From positions 186,001-250,000 of the forward strand of contig JAUHWG010000003.1 in NCBI GenBank assembly GCA_030424595.1: a stretch of DNA of 64,000 nucleotides, written 5' to 3'. Numbering within the stretch: the stretch's first letter is position 1; the number at the start of each line of letters is the position of its first letter. The stretch comes from Polyangia bacterium. GTDB lineage: Bacteria; Myxococcota_A; Polyangia; Nannocystales; Nannocystaceae. This document shows, in pieces, positions 8,178 through 16,622 of the stretch. The notes under the pieces were generated by a model. That model saw only the letters and a program-made list of their open reading frames with translations. It ran no database searches and had not been told where the DNA came from. Both the position numbers and the translations under genes were made by a program.

Positions 8178-10067
8178 CTACTCCGCGATGATCTTGAAGA
8201 CGCGCAGGCTGCCGCTGACCTCAAAGGCGACGACCAGGAGCGGCTCGCCGATCGGGCTGTCGGCGGCGTCGATGACGATCAGGCCCTCAGGGCCGAGATC
8301 GCCGGCCGTGCCCTGCTCGGGGTCGCCGGCGAAGTCACGCGTGCTGTTCTCGTAGAGGACGAACTCGGGCGCCGCCGGGGTGCTGACGTCGTAGACCATC
8401 ACGCCGCCGATGCGCTCGAGGCCGACGAACGCGTAGCTCTTGCCCCAGAGCTCGGCGACCACGGCACCCTCGGGCTCGGGGCCCTTGTTGTCGCTGCGGC
8501 CGTCGAAGCTAGTGTTGTCGTCGTTGTTGGAATTGAACGCCTCCGGGAAAGCCTGGGCGGTGACCTGCTCGAAGGCGTCGCCGCTGTCCCAGAGGAGGTT
8601 TCCGTTCGCCGACCACACGCTCATCGACCGCGCGCCGTAGGCGTAGAGGCGATCGAAGTCGCCGTCGTTGTCGATGTCGCCGTCGAGGGTCGAGATGTCG
8701 AGGCGCCCGAGCTTGTCGTCGTCCTGGATGCTCGCGTCGGGGAAGACCGTCGGATCGAGGTCGACGCTCTTGACCCGGGAGTCCTCGTCGCGGGCGTCGC
8801 CCTCGTTGGCGGTCACCAGGAAGTCCTGGCCGTCGACGGTGAAGCGGGCGATCGCGTCGGGCATGTACATGCCGAACACCGGCCAGCTGGCGATCTCGAC
8901 GGCACCGTCGTCGTCGCTGGGATCGAGCCCCATCCCGGGGAGCGAGTGGTTCTTGAAGCCGAGGGGGACAAGCTCGGTGACGGCGGCGCTGGCGAGGTCG
9001 ACGACGGCGAGGGCGTTGTTCTCCTGGAGCGTAACCCAAGCCGTCGACGAGTCGGCCGAGATCGCCACGTACTCGGGCTCGACGTCCTGGGCGACGGTCT
9101 TGCCGGGGAAGATGCGGATCTGCGGGTCGATGTTGCCGAGGTTGAAGGCCTCGAAAGTAGCGAGGGCGACGTCACCGTCGCTGAGCGCCTTCGGATCGCC
9201 GCTGACGTCGATGATCGCGACGCTGCCGTCTGGATCGATCATCCCGTCGGGCTGAGCCTCGCAGGCGGCGACCGCCAGGGCGCCGTCCGGGCTGAAGGTG
9301 ACCATGTCCGGGAGGACGCCCACGGTCACCGCGCTGATCTCGCTGAGGTCGGCCGCGGCGTAGAAGACGACGGTGCCGGGATCGGTGTCGACGGCGTCGG
9401 CGACCGCGACCGCGACGAGGCCGTCGTCGCGGACGGCGACGCTGGTCGGCGCGCCGTAGGCCGAGACGTCGAGGCTGTCGACGTAGAGGGGCTTGGTCGG
9501 GTCGCTGAAGTCGAGGACGTCGACGGCCCCGGCGGCGCCGTTGCTGACGAAGAGCTGAGCACTGCCGGCGTCGTAGGCGACGATCTCGGCGGCGCTGTCG
9601 TCGAAGATCCCGGTCTCGTAGCCGCCGATCGGCTCGAGGGCGGCGAGCGTGAGGTCGCCCATGCCTCCGGTGTCGGTGTCGCCGGTTGTGTCGGTGTCGA
9701 CGCCACCGGTGGTCGTGGTGGTGTCGCCAGTCGTCGTACCGGTGGTGTCGCCGGTCGTCGTACCGGTGGTGTCGCCGGTCGTCGTTGTCGTGTCACCGGT
9801 AGTGGCGTCGCCGGTCATCGTGCCGAGCGTCGTGTCACCGGTCGTCGTCGTGTTGTCGGTCGTCGTCGTGTCGCTGGTCGCGGTCGTCGTCGCGGTGGCC
9901 GTCGTCGTTGCGCCGGTCAGGCTCGCCGCGCCGGTCTCCGTCGCGTCGGTCGTCGTCGTGTGGGTGTCATCGCTCGTTTCGCTCACCGCTGTGGTGTCGT
10001 CGCCACACGCGAGGGCGAGAGCGAGGGGGAGAACGAGCGCTAGGGGGGTTTTGGTGGTCAGATGCAT
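8178..10067 (-). CDS. Choice-of-anchor-I family lipoprotein
   Basis: Exported lipoprotein of 629 residues. It has a signal peptide (MHLTTKTPLALVLPLALALAC) with lipobox Cys, then about 130 residues of Thr/Asp/Gly-rich linker, then a beta-propeller-like body. The body carries the family hallmarks: VYDVSTPAAPE-type repeats, GPEPEGAVV and NEGDARDEDSRVKSVDLDP. The choice-of-anchor-I family is often annotated alkaline phosphatase or esterase, but catalytic activity is rarely shown. The ATG at 10067 is the first that gives a complete signal peptide. Probably held in the outer membrane or on the surface. It neighbours other phosphoester-related genes, which hints at phosphorus scavenging but does not prove it. 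Confidence 0.8.
   Translation of the reverse strand: MHLTTKTPLALVLPLALALACGDDTTAVSETSDDTHTTTTDATETGAASLTGATTTATATTTATSDTTTTDNTTTTGDTTLGTMTGDATTGDTTTTTGDTTGTTTGDTTGTTTGDTTTTTGGVDTDTTGDTDTGGMGDLTLAALEPIGGYETGIFDDSAAEIVAYDAGSAQLFVSNGAAGAVDVLDFSDPTKPLYVDSLDVSAYGAPTSVAVRDDGLVAVAVADAVDTDPGTVVFYAAADLSEISAVTVGVLPDMVTFSPDGALAVAACEAQPDGMIDPDGSVAIIDVSGDPKALSDGDVALATFEAFNLGNIDPQIRIFPGKTVAQDVEPEYVAISADSSTAWVTLQENNALAVVDLASAAVTELVPLGFKNHSLPGMGLDPSDDDGAVEIASWPVFGMYMPDAIARFTVDGQDFLVTANEGDARDEDSRVKSVDLDPTVFPDASIQDDDKLGRLDISTLDGDIDNDGDFDRLYAYGARSMSVWSANGNLLWDSGDAFEQVTAQAFPEAFNSNNDDNTSFDGRSDNKGPEPEGAVVAELWGKSYAFVGLERIGGVMVYDVSTPAAPEFVLYENSTRDFAGDPEQGTAGDLGPEGLIVIDAADSPIGEPLLVVAFEVSGSLRVFKIIAE
9730..9777. repeat. 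24-bp tandem repeat in the Thr-rich linker
   Basis: Two perfect 24-bp units (9730-9753 and 9754-9777), followed by a degenerate third, encode GDTTGTTT-like octapeptides in the lipoprotein linker. This is a likely site of length variation. Confidence 0.7.
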
Positions 10068-10412
10068 TGCGCGAAGCCTTGACGAGGCGTGCGAGCCTGT
10101 CGCAGGGGTGGTCTCGTCGATGGACGTTTCAGGAGCGTCGCAGACGCGTGAACTCGCCGTGTCGAGCCCAGCGCGCGGCGTGCGTTCGCCTGACGACTCG
10201 GTGATCGCAGCGGCCTCCGAGAACGACCGACGCCACGCCACGCCGCGCGCGCACCGCAGAGCCATGGTCGCGGCGGCAGCTGCACGTGGCGTTTGCCGCT
10301 CAGCGGTAGCCACAGCGTCCGCCGCGACGACGGCCTGCTGGTGACGGTGCGCACCGCGTCTCGGTACGCGCCGTCGTCGGCGCAACGATTCGCGGTGGGC
10401 GGGTGTGCGCCG
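10068..10412. other. Intergenic region
   Basis: 345 bp between two minus-strand lipoprotein genes. It should hold the promoter of the choice-of-anchor-I gene. No gene, strong hairpin or clear promoter consensus was seen. Confidence 0.5.
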
Positions 10413-12323
10413 CTAGAGCGCGGAGATCCGCCCCTCGCCGCCCTCCGGATAGTCGGCCGCGCTGATCACCCCAGCGAGGGCGTCGACGATGTAGTTGAAG
10501 AGCGCCTGCTGGTAGGAGACGCCGAGGGTCGTCCACGGGGCGTCGCCGTAGGGGTACTGGTCGCCGCCGCGGGCGAGGAAGTCGATCGTCGCGACGTTGA
10601 CGTCCGGGGCGCCGCCCTCGACCGCGCCGCCGAGGATGATCGCCGTGTCGTCGTCGAGGATCACGTCGATGACGCGCTCGCCCTCGGCGATCACGTTGCC
10701 CTCGTCGTCGAGCTCGCGCGCCGCGGCGCCCGGGTCGTAGGTCAGCGTGAAGCCGGCGACCTGGGCGAAGCGGCCGTCGCTGTTCTCGACGTTCGACACC
10801 GCGTTCTCGAGGATCTCCTTGAGCTGCGCCGGCGGCACGTCCTCGACGATGGTGACGAAGTTTGGGAACGGGAGCATGTCGAAGGTGTCGAGCTCGCTGA
10901 TGTCGCCGGGATCGAGCTCGCTGTCGTTGCGGATCCCGCCGCCGTTTTGCAGGGCGATCGTCGGCGCCTTCGCGCCGTACTCACCGGCGAGGGCGCTCGC
11001 CTGCCACAGGAGGGCGTCGGCGATGAGGTTGCCCTGGTTGGTCTCCGCCGTCCGAACCGCGCTCTTCTTGCCGTCGAGGACGACCTCCGATGTGGCGATG
11101 ACGTTGGCGGCGAGCGCCCCCAGGGCCTCGAGCAGCGGCTCGATCACCGCGGCGTGGATCGCCGGGTCGCCGGCGATGCCGTCGGCCTCCGACTCGCCGG
11201 CGACGCGGACCATGCCGCTGTCGTCGGCGATCGCGACGAGCTCGCCGGCGCTGTCGAAGTCGACGACGAGGCGGCCGACGTAGCGGTAGTTGCCCTTCGT
11301 GGTGACGATCGGTACGCCGTTGTCGGCGGTCAGCGGATAGGGGCCGTAGATCGCCTCCTCGTCGCCGGGGAGCAGGAGGTCGCCCTCGTTGGCGAGGACC
11401 TCGTCGCCGCCGCCGGCGATCATCACGTCGACGCCGCTGAGCAGCGGCGCGAGCTCGAGATCCTCGGCGAGGCTCTGGAGGTGGGAGATCAGGATGATCT
11501 TGTCGACGCCATCGGCCTCGAGGGCGTCGACCTCGGCCTGGATCGCCGCGGCGACGTCGCTGTCGACGACGACGTCGCGCGGGCTCGAGATGAAGGGGAG
11601 CATCGGCGTCGTCGCGCCGACGATGCCTACCTGGTGGCTGCCGGCGACGTCGACGACGACGCTCCTGGCGATCTTGCCCGCGTCGGCGAGGAGGGCGAGC
11701 GCCGGCTCCTGGCTGACGTCGAGGTTGGCGCTGAGGAAGACCGCGTCGCCGTCGAAGCCGCCGATGAAGTCGGCGAGGGTCTCGGGGCCGAAGTCGAAGT
11801 CGTGGTTGCCGAGGCAGATCGCGTCGTAGCCGACGGCGTCGAGGGCGATCGCGTCGTAGAAGGGGGGGCCCTTCTTCAGGCTCACGGAGAACTCGGGGCC
11901 GGCGAGGAAGTTGTCGCCCGAGGAGAGAACGACGGCCGCGTGGGCGATGCCGTCGCCACCGTCGGCCTCGGCAGCCTCGCGGAGCTCGCCGATCTTGGCG
12001 ACGAAGCGGTCGACGCCGCCGAAGCCCTCGAGGTCGGCGCCGGCGTCGAGGAGCTGAGACTCGCCGTCGTTATTGTGGAGGATCGTCAGGCGGAGGAGCT
12101 CGGCCTCGCCGGTGGTCGTCCCGCTCGTGCTGTCGGAGGTCTCGCCGGAGGTCTCGGTCGTCGACTCGCCGCCGGTGGTCGTCCCGGTCGTCGACGAGGT
12201 CGCCGTCGGATCGGCGGTCGCGGAGGTCTCGGTGGCCGCGCCGTCGTCACCGCAGGCGCCGAGGCAGAGGCCGAGGCCGATCGCGGATAGGAGGGGGAAG
12301 TGGGTGTGGAGTGTAGGTCGCAT
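10413..12323 (-). CDS. 5'-nucleotidase (UshA-like) lipoprotein
   Basis: Exported bifunctional-nucleotidase-type enzyme that would hydrolyse nucleotides or related phosphoesters outside the cytoplasm. Seen: signal peptide with lipobox (LGLCLGACGDD), a Thr/Ser/Gly linker, then a metallophosphatase domain with LTILHNNDGES, SSGDNFLAG and GNHDFDFG metal-binding motifs and a conserved NLDVS. The C-terminal 5'-nucleotidase domain starts near residue 390 with NQGNLIADALLW and NGGGIRND. At 636 residues the length fits a UshA-type protein. The usual first motif HTNDxHG is here HNNDGES, so one typical metal ligand position differs. ATG at 12323 gives the intact signal peptide. Confidence 0.85.
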   Translation of the reverse strand: MRPTLHTHFPLLSAIGLGLCLGACGDDGAATETSATADPTATSSTTGTTTGGESTTETSGETSDSTSGTTTGEAELLRLTILHNNDGESQLLDAGADLEGFGGVDRFVAKIGELREAAEADGGDGIAHAAVVLSSGDNFLAGPEFSVSLKKGPPFYDAIALDAVGYDAICLGNHDFDFGPETLADFIGGFDGDAVFLSANLDVSQEPALALLADAGKIARSVVVDVAGSHQVGIVGATTPMLPFISSPRDVVVDSDVAAAIQAEVDALEADGVDKIILISHLQSLAEDLELAPLLSGVDVMIAGGGDEVLANEGDLLLPGDEEAIYGPYPLTADNGVPIVTTKGNYRYVGRLVVDFDSAGELVAIADDSGMVRVAGESEADGIAGDPAIHAAVIEPLLEALGALAANVIATSEVVLDGKKSAVRTAETNQGNLIADALLWQASALAGEYGAKAPTIALQNGGGIRNDSELDPGDISELDTFDMLPFPNFVTIVEDVPPAQLKEILENAVSNVENSDGRFAQVAGFTLTYDPGAAARELDDEGNVIAEGERVIDVILDDDTAIILGGAVEGGAPDVNVATIDFLARGGDQYPYGDAPWTTLGVSYQQALFNYIVDALAGVISAADYPEGGEGRISAL

Positions 12324-12335
12324 AGCTTGGGCTCC

Positions 12336-12367
12336 TGCGCGGAGATCTGCGCGGAGATCTGCGCGAG
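12336..12367. repeat. 12-bp tandem repeat upstream of the 5'-nucleotidase gene
   Basis: About 2.7 copies of TGCGCGGAGATC stand directly before the 5'-nucleotidase start (12323). It could be an operator, or slippage in the leader. Confidence 0.6.
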
Positions 12368-12410
12368 CACTGCCATCCCGCACCGAGGTGACACTGGCAC
12401 CAACGTTGAG

Positions 12411-13403
12411 TCACGTGTGCGTCACAGGTCCCGACGTCACCAGGCTGCGATCGCGGACTGCGATCGCCGCGAGGGCGAGCCCCTCGTAGAGGAGCGCGGC
12501 CCCGAGGTGGAGCGTGATGTCGGCGTGATCGAGCGCCGGGCAGACCTCGACGAGGTCCATGCCGACGAGGTTGATCCCGGCGAGCCCGCGGAGGAGGGCG
12601 AGCGCCTCGCGCGAGCTCAGCCCGCCCGGGACCGGCGTACCGGTGCCCGGCGCGAAGGCGGGGTCGATCGCGTCGACGTCGAGGCTGACGTAGACGGGGT
12701 GATCGCCGAGGCCGCGGGCGATCTGCTGGGCGAGGGTCGCGGCTCCGGTGTCCGTGATCCGGTCAACCCCGTAGCGCCGGCCGCCGTGCTCGCACGCGTA
12801 GTCGCCGTCGCTCGACGTCGCCCAGGTCGCGCGGACGCCGAGCTGGTAGAGCTGATGGCGGGCGATCTGGCCCTCGTCGCAGGCGTTGCGGATCACGGTC
12901 CCGTGGTGGATCGCCTCGCCCCAGGTCGCCGCCGTCGAGGTGTCGAGGTGGGCGTCGATGTGGATCATCGCGAGCGGCCCGTGCCGGCGAGCGAGGGCCC
13001 GCAGCGCCGGCAGGGTGATCGAGTGATCGCCGCCGACGAGGAAGGGGCGGGTCCCGGCGTCGACGAGGGCGGCGACGCTTGCCTCGACGGCCTCGCGCGC
13101 CGCCGCCGGCCCGAAGGGCGCGAGCGGGACGTTGCCGGCGTCGACGGTGCGCAGGCGCGCGAAGACGTCGATCGCGTGCCCGGGGTGGTAGCTCTGGAGG
13201 AGCGCGCTGACCCGGCGCAGCTCGTAGGGCGCGAAGCGGGCCCCCGGGCGGTAGGTGACGCCGCCGTCCCAGGGGACGCCGAGGAGCGCCGCGTCAACAG
13301 CCGCGAGCCCGGCCGAGAGCCCGGCCTCGAGGTCGGCGCGGCGGAGGCGGAAGAAGGGCGCGAGGCCGTGGCGGAGGTAGACGTGGGCTGGCTCTTGAGT
13401 CAT
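12411..13403 (-). CDS. Ureohydrolase (agmatinase/arginase superfamily)
   Basis: Dinuclear-manganese hydrolase removing urea from a guanidino substrate. All metal-binding signatures are present: GGDHS near residue 125, DAHLD near 150 and SLDVDAIDPAFAPGTGTP near 235, the last being the classic ureohydrolase signature. The overall sequence looks closer to agmatinase/guanidinobutyrase than to arginase, but substrate cannot be fixed. The start ATG overlaps the stop of the acyltransferase gene (ATGA), so it is the third gene of a tightly coupled GNAT-PlsC-ureohydrolase operon. It would act in the cytoplasm. Products would be putrescine (from agmatine) or ornithine (from arginine). Confidence 0.85.
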   Translation of the reverse strand: MTQEPAHVYLRHGLAPFFRLRRADLEAGLSAGLAAVDAALLGVPWDGGVTYRPGARFAPYELRRVSALLQSYHPGHAIDVFARLRTVDAGNVPLAPFGPAAAREAVEASVAALVDAGTRPFLVGGDHSITLPALRALARRHGPLAMIHIDAHLDTSTAATWGEAIHHGTVIRNACDEGQIARHQLYQLGVRATWATSSDGDYACEHGGRRYGVDRITDTGAATLAQQIARGLGDHPVYVSLDVDAIDPAFAPGTGTPVPGGLSSREALALLRGLAGINLVGMDLVEVCPALDHADITLHLGAALLYEGLALAAIAVRDRSLVTSGPVTHT

Positions 13404-14140
13404 CGCCGCAGGGCCTCTCTCGCCCGCGCGGCGAGCTCCTCCGCCGATCCGCCGCGTGGGTCGATCGCCGCCCTGAAGCGCAGCGTCGCCGTCGACAGCG
13501 AGCGCCCGGCGAAGCGCAGGTAGTGCGGGAGGAAGCTGGTGTCGCCGACCCAGGCGAGGCTCGGACAGTCGTAGTCGACGCGGACCGGCACGACGTCGAC
13601 GCCGGTGAGCCGCGCTAGGCCGAAGATCCCGCGGTGCAGCGGCAGGACGTCGTAGCCGGCGCTCGTAGTCCCCTCGGGGAAGTTGAGGAGCGACACGCCG
13701 GCGCCGAGGAGCTCGATCCCGCGGCGCAGCGCCCGGGCGCCGCTCATCGGCGCGCCGCGGTCGACGAAGAGCACGCCGGCGTCGCGGAGCTCGCGGCCGA
13801 TCACTGGCCAGCGCGCGACCTCGGCCTTGGCTATCGGCAGGGCCGCGGCGACGCTGACCAGCGCGACCGGATCGAGGTACGAGAGGTGGTTGGCGACGAG
13901 GATCGCCGGCCGCCTCGGCGGTGCCCCGACGACCCGGACGAGGAGGCGGTGGTGGTCGCAGGTCTCACGCGCGAGGCGCTGGAGGAGCGCCGCTTGCCGG
14001 TGGTAGGGCGTCGGCAGCCGCGGCGGGCGGAGGTCGCCGTCGCGGGCGCGGCGGAGGACGTGGCGCGCCTGGACGACCGTCGCCAGCGAGCGCCACGGCG
14101 GCCGCCGGCCGTCGATGTGGATCGCGCTCGCCCGGCTCAC
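13400..14140 (-). CDS. PlsC-type lysophospholipid acyltransferase
   Basis: Acyltransferase of the PlsC/LPLAT family, moving a fatty acyl chain to a lysophospholipid-like hydroxyl at the inner membrane. Motif I NHLSYLD (His85, Asp90) and motif III FPEGTTS are plain, with VDRGAP between them. Its 246 residues match the family. It overlaps both neighbours by 4 bp, so translation is coupled through the GNAT-PlsC-ureohydrolase operon. In ornithine-lipid synthesis a PlsC-like enzyme (OlsA) works with a GNAT-fold acyltransferase (OlsB). The same pairing occurs here, though the GNAT partner does not obviously look like OlsB. Confidence 0.85.
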   Translation of the reverse strand: MSRASAIHIDGRRPPWRSLATVVQARHVLRRARDGDLRPPRLPTPYHRQAALLQRLARETCDHHRLLVRVVGAPPRRPAILVANHLSYLDPVALVSVAAALPIAKAEVARWPVIGRELRDAGVLFVDRGAPMSGARALRRGIELLGAGVSLLNFPEGTTSAGYDVLPLHRGIFGLARLTGVDVVPVRVDYDCPSLAWVGDTSFLPHYLRFAGRSLSTATLRFRAAIDPRGGSAEELAARAREALRR

Positions 14141-14670
14141 GCGACCGCCTCCGAGACCGCGCTCGGGCGCGCTCGGGCGATCCCGAGGCGGGCGAGGCGG
14201 GGGGCGACGCGCTCGAAGCTCGCGCGATCGATCCGAGAGATGATCCGCCCGCGGCCGGCCCCGTAGAAGTCGGGCTCGAAGCGCTCCTCGCAGGCGCCGA
14301 GGATCGCGTGGATCGATCGCGTCGCCCGGTTGTCGGCCTCGACCGTGAACCAGCAGGTGTCGACGCGGCCGAGGATCGCGTCGACGAAGGCCGCGAGGAG
14401 GCCGACGAGCGCCCGCGTCCCTTGGTGCTCGGAGAGGAGCCCGAGCGACGTGCAGTAGGCCTGGCGGTCGCGGACGAAGGCGAGGAGGTAGCCGACCGCG
14501 GCGCCGTCGGCCTCGATGACGAAGCAGGTGTCGGCGAAGAAGTCACAGCACAGGCGGATGTAGTAGGGGCCGAGGACGCCGTCCTCGCAGCCGCCGAAGA
14601 GCCTGTCCTCGAGCTCCATCAACGCCGTGAAGTCGTCACCGGTGATCGTACGAGTGGAGTATTGAGCCAT
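14137..14670 (-). CDS. GNAT-family N-acyltransferase
   Basis: GNAT-fold acyltransferase of 177 residues, probably using acetyl- or acyl-CoA. Seen: beta strands around AVGYLLAFV, then the acyl-CoA pyrophosphate-binding loop region GLLSEHQGTRALVGLLAAFVDAIL near residue 85-105, which stands for the usual RxxGxG/A. NRATRSIHAILG follows near 140. The ATG at 14670 has AAAGGA eight bases upstream and is preferred to an upstream start that would add a proline-rich stretch. It is first in the GNAT-PlsC-ureohydrolase operon, overlapping the next gene by 4 bp. The substrate may be an amine made by the third enzyme (inference from context only). Confidence 0.75.
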   Translation of the reverse strand: MAQYSTRTITGDDFTALMELEDRLFGGCEDGVLGPYYIRLCCDFFADTCFVIEADGAAVGYLLAFVRDRQAYCTSLGLLSEHQGTRALVGLLAAFVDAILGRVDTCWFTVEADNRATRSIHAILGACEERFEPDFYGAGRGRIISRIDRASFERVAPRLARLGIARARPSAVSEAVA

Positions 14671-14803
14671 TCCCGTCGTCCTTTCGTGTTGTCCGTAGTA
14701 CGGGCCCTGCGTAGCAGGCGGCGGTGGCGGGGCTGTCACAGCTCGGCGCCGCCGCAGCGCCAGCTCGGCGACGGGGCGAGATGTCACCCCAGCGCCGCGA
14801 AGG

Positions 14804-16360
14804 TCACGACTCCGACGCGGCCGCGCGGCCGGGGAAGTGGACGACCTGCGGGATCGCCAGCCCTTCGAGGTGGAGCTCGAACCAGAACGCGCGCTGCTCG
14901 GCGACCGCGCTGACGATCGCGAAGTTGCGGGCGAGGTGGACCTTGTCGATGACGCCGTCGATCGCCTCGGTGATCGCGTGATCCCCCTTGGCGTGAGCAG
15001 CGACCAGCGCCCCGACGGCGCCGCGGACCGGCTTGTACGCGATCGCTGAGCTGACGCCCTGATGGATCGTCGCGACCGACTCGCCCGGGCGCAGGTGTTC
15101 GGGCGCTCGGCTGTGGATCGCGCCGACCGTGGCGACGTGGATGTCGCCGCCGAGGATCAGGACATTCGCCCCCGTCTCCCGGCGGAACGCGAAGAGGCGG
15201 CCGAAGAGGCGGAGCTGGTCGTTGCGGTTCGCCGGGCTCCCCCACTGATCCATGAGGTCGTCGTGGTTGTCGCCGACCAGGAAGCGCGGCGTGTCGCAGA
15301 TCCAGCGATCGGTGAAGACCGGCGGCACGCTTGTGACGACGACGAGCTGGCGGACCCCCTGGCGCTCGAACTGCGCGAGGGTCTCGGCGACGTAGCCCCA
15401 CTGGGCCTCGCCGAGGAGGGCGCTCGTCGTCGGCGCGTGGGCCCGCCTGCAGCTCCGGAGATCGAGGACGAGGAAGCCGACTTCGCCGACGCGGAAGCGG
15501 AACGCGCGGTGCCCCTGGCCGCGGTCGAGTCCGCTCCCCGGCGGGTTGTGGACCATCTGGTGGGAGTCGAAGGCGGCGGCCGCCGCCGCGAAGAAGGCGC
15601 GCTGCGCCGGCAGCTCTTCGTCGCCGTGCGAGCCCCAGCCGTCATAGATCTCATGATCGTCCCAGGTCATGACGCAGGGGAGATGGGCCATCAGGGTGCG
15701 GATCGCCGGACGTCGCCACCACGCCAGGTAGATCCCGCCGTAGCGCTCGGTGAGGTCGCGGCGCAGCGCCTCCTCCTCGTCGACGGAGAGCGCTTCACTG
15801 CGCGAGTAGGTCGCCAGCCAGGTGTCGCGGACGCTGTCGGCGTACACCTGATCGCCGCCGAGGATCGCGAAGCGCACCCGCGGATCGAGGAGCGCGGTCG
15901 CGATCAGGCGGCGCCACATCGCTGTCGCCGCCTTGCCCGAGGGCCGAGCCTGGAGCCCGTTGCACGACAGGAAGGCGAAGCGCAGGCCGCCGCGCTCCTG
16001 GGTTTGCGGCTGGTCCGGGAGTGTGCGGAAGGAGGGCGGCGAGGCGCAGACCATCGCGTTGGGGCGGCGCTCTCCGTCGTCGCCGACGATCTCATAGAAG
16101 TAGCGCGTGTTCGGGGTGAGCCCGTCGAGGGTCTCGCTCGCGATCGGGAAGGGCTCCGCGGCGATCGTCAGCGGCCGCTCGCGGACCTCGCTGGCGAGGC
16201 GCACGGGGGCGAAGGCGCCGGTTACGGGATCGAAGCGCGGTTCGCCTGCGGCCGCGGCGTAGCGCAGGCAAAGGGGGCCGTCGTCGGCGAGCGCCCGGGC
16301 CCAGATCTTCGCGGTCGTCGGCGTCGTGTGCCCGACGATCGGCCCGAGCGCGAGGGGCAT
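14804..16360 (-). CDS. PhoD-like metallophosphatase
   Basis: Alkaline-phosphatase-D-like enzyme. Residues 1-100 form an N-terminal fibronectin-like domain (LGPIVGHTTPTTAKIWARAL). The catalytic domain carries RFAFLSCNG, GGDQVYADSVRDTW, MTWDDHEIYDGWG and GGDIHVATVG, the metal-ligand blocks of PhoD. Unlike classic PhoD there is no twin-arginine signal, so this copy may be cytoplasmic, or the export signal is missing. ATG at 16360 is chosen because family resemblance begins there. A GTG at 16477 would add 39 residues that look like translated leader. The adjacent divergent region contains several GTCAC/GTGAC elements. Confidence 0.8.
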   Translation of the reverse strand: MPLALGPIVGHTTPTTAKIWARALADDGPLCLRYAAAAGEPRFDPVTGAFAPVRLASEVRERPLTIAAEPFPIASETLDGLTPNTRYFYEIVGDDGERRPNAMVCASPPSFRTLPDQPQTQERGGLRFAFLSCNGLQARPSGKAATAMWRRLIATALLDPRVRFAILGGDQVYADSVRDTWLATYSRSEALSVDEEEALRRDLTERYGGIYLAWWRRPAIRTLMAHLPCVMTWDDHEIYDGWGSHGDEELPAQRAFFAAAAAAFDSHQMVHNPPGSGLDRGQGHRAFRFRVGEVGFLVLDLRSCRRAHAPTTSALLGEAQWGYVAETLAQFERQGVRQLVVVTSVPPVFTDRWICDTPRFLVGDNHDDLMDQWGSPANRNDQLRLFGRLFAFRRETGANVLILGGDIHVATVGAIHSRAPEHLRPGESVATIHQGVSSAIAYKPVRGAVGALVAAHAKGDHAITEAIDGVIDKVHLARNFAIVSAVAEQRAFWFELHLEGLAIPQVVHFPGRAAASES

Positions 16361-16472
16361 CCGCGACTGCCAGGGGCAACTGTGATCGCGGGTGCGGACG
16401 ATTTCTGACCAGAGCTGACGATCCACGCCGAGATCGTCGCGCGGTGAGGTGAAGGCGACGTCAACAGCGGGT

Positions 16473-16587
16473 GTCACTTCGGCCGCGAATGTGACGGGAT
16501 CGCGGCGTACGCGGGCGCGCTCAACCGGCTTGGGCGCGCCCGCGCGGACGCGACCGTCACGTCACTCCGCAGCCGCGGTTCTGTGAC
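16473..16587. promoter_or_regulatory. Divergent control region with repeated GTCAC/GTGAC elements
   Basis: Between the PhoD-like gene and the beta-helix lipoprotein gene are GTCAC at 16473, 16556 and 16561 and GTGAC at 16491 and 16583. These are paired as inverted repeats with 13- and 17-bp spacers. They may be regulator-binding sites. The motif is short, so this is tentative. Confidence 0.25.
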
Positions 16588-16622
16588 ATCTCGGCAGTAG
16601 CGTCCTCCCCGTGGATCGGAAT

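Noticed and set aside
5906..10043. Several very long plus-strand frames over the transporter and lipoprotein genes.
   Set aside because: They are Arg/Gly/Asp- or Val/Ala/Asp-rich mirror frames of high-GC minus-strand genes, with no domains.
12410..12440. Three GTCAC copies considered as an operator for the 5'-nucleotidase gene.
   Set aside because: They lie mostly in the coding 3' end of the ureohydrolase gene and just beyond it, so they are weak as evidence for a promoter element.
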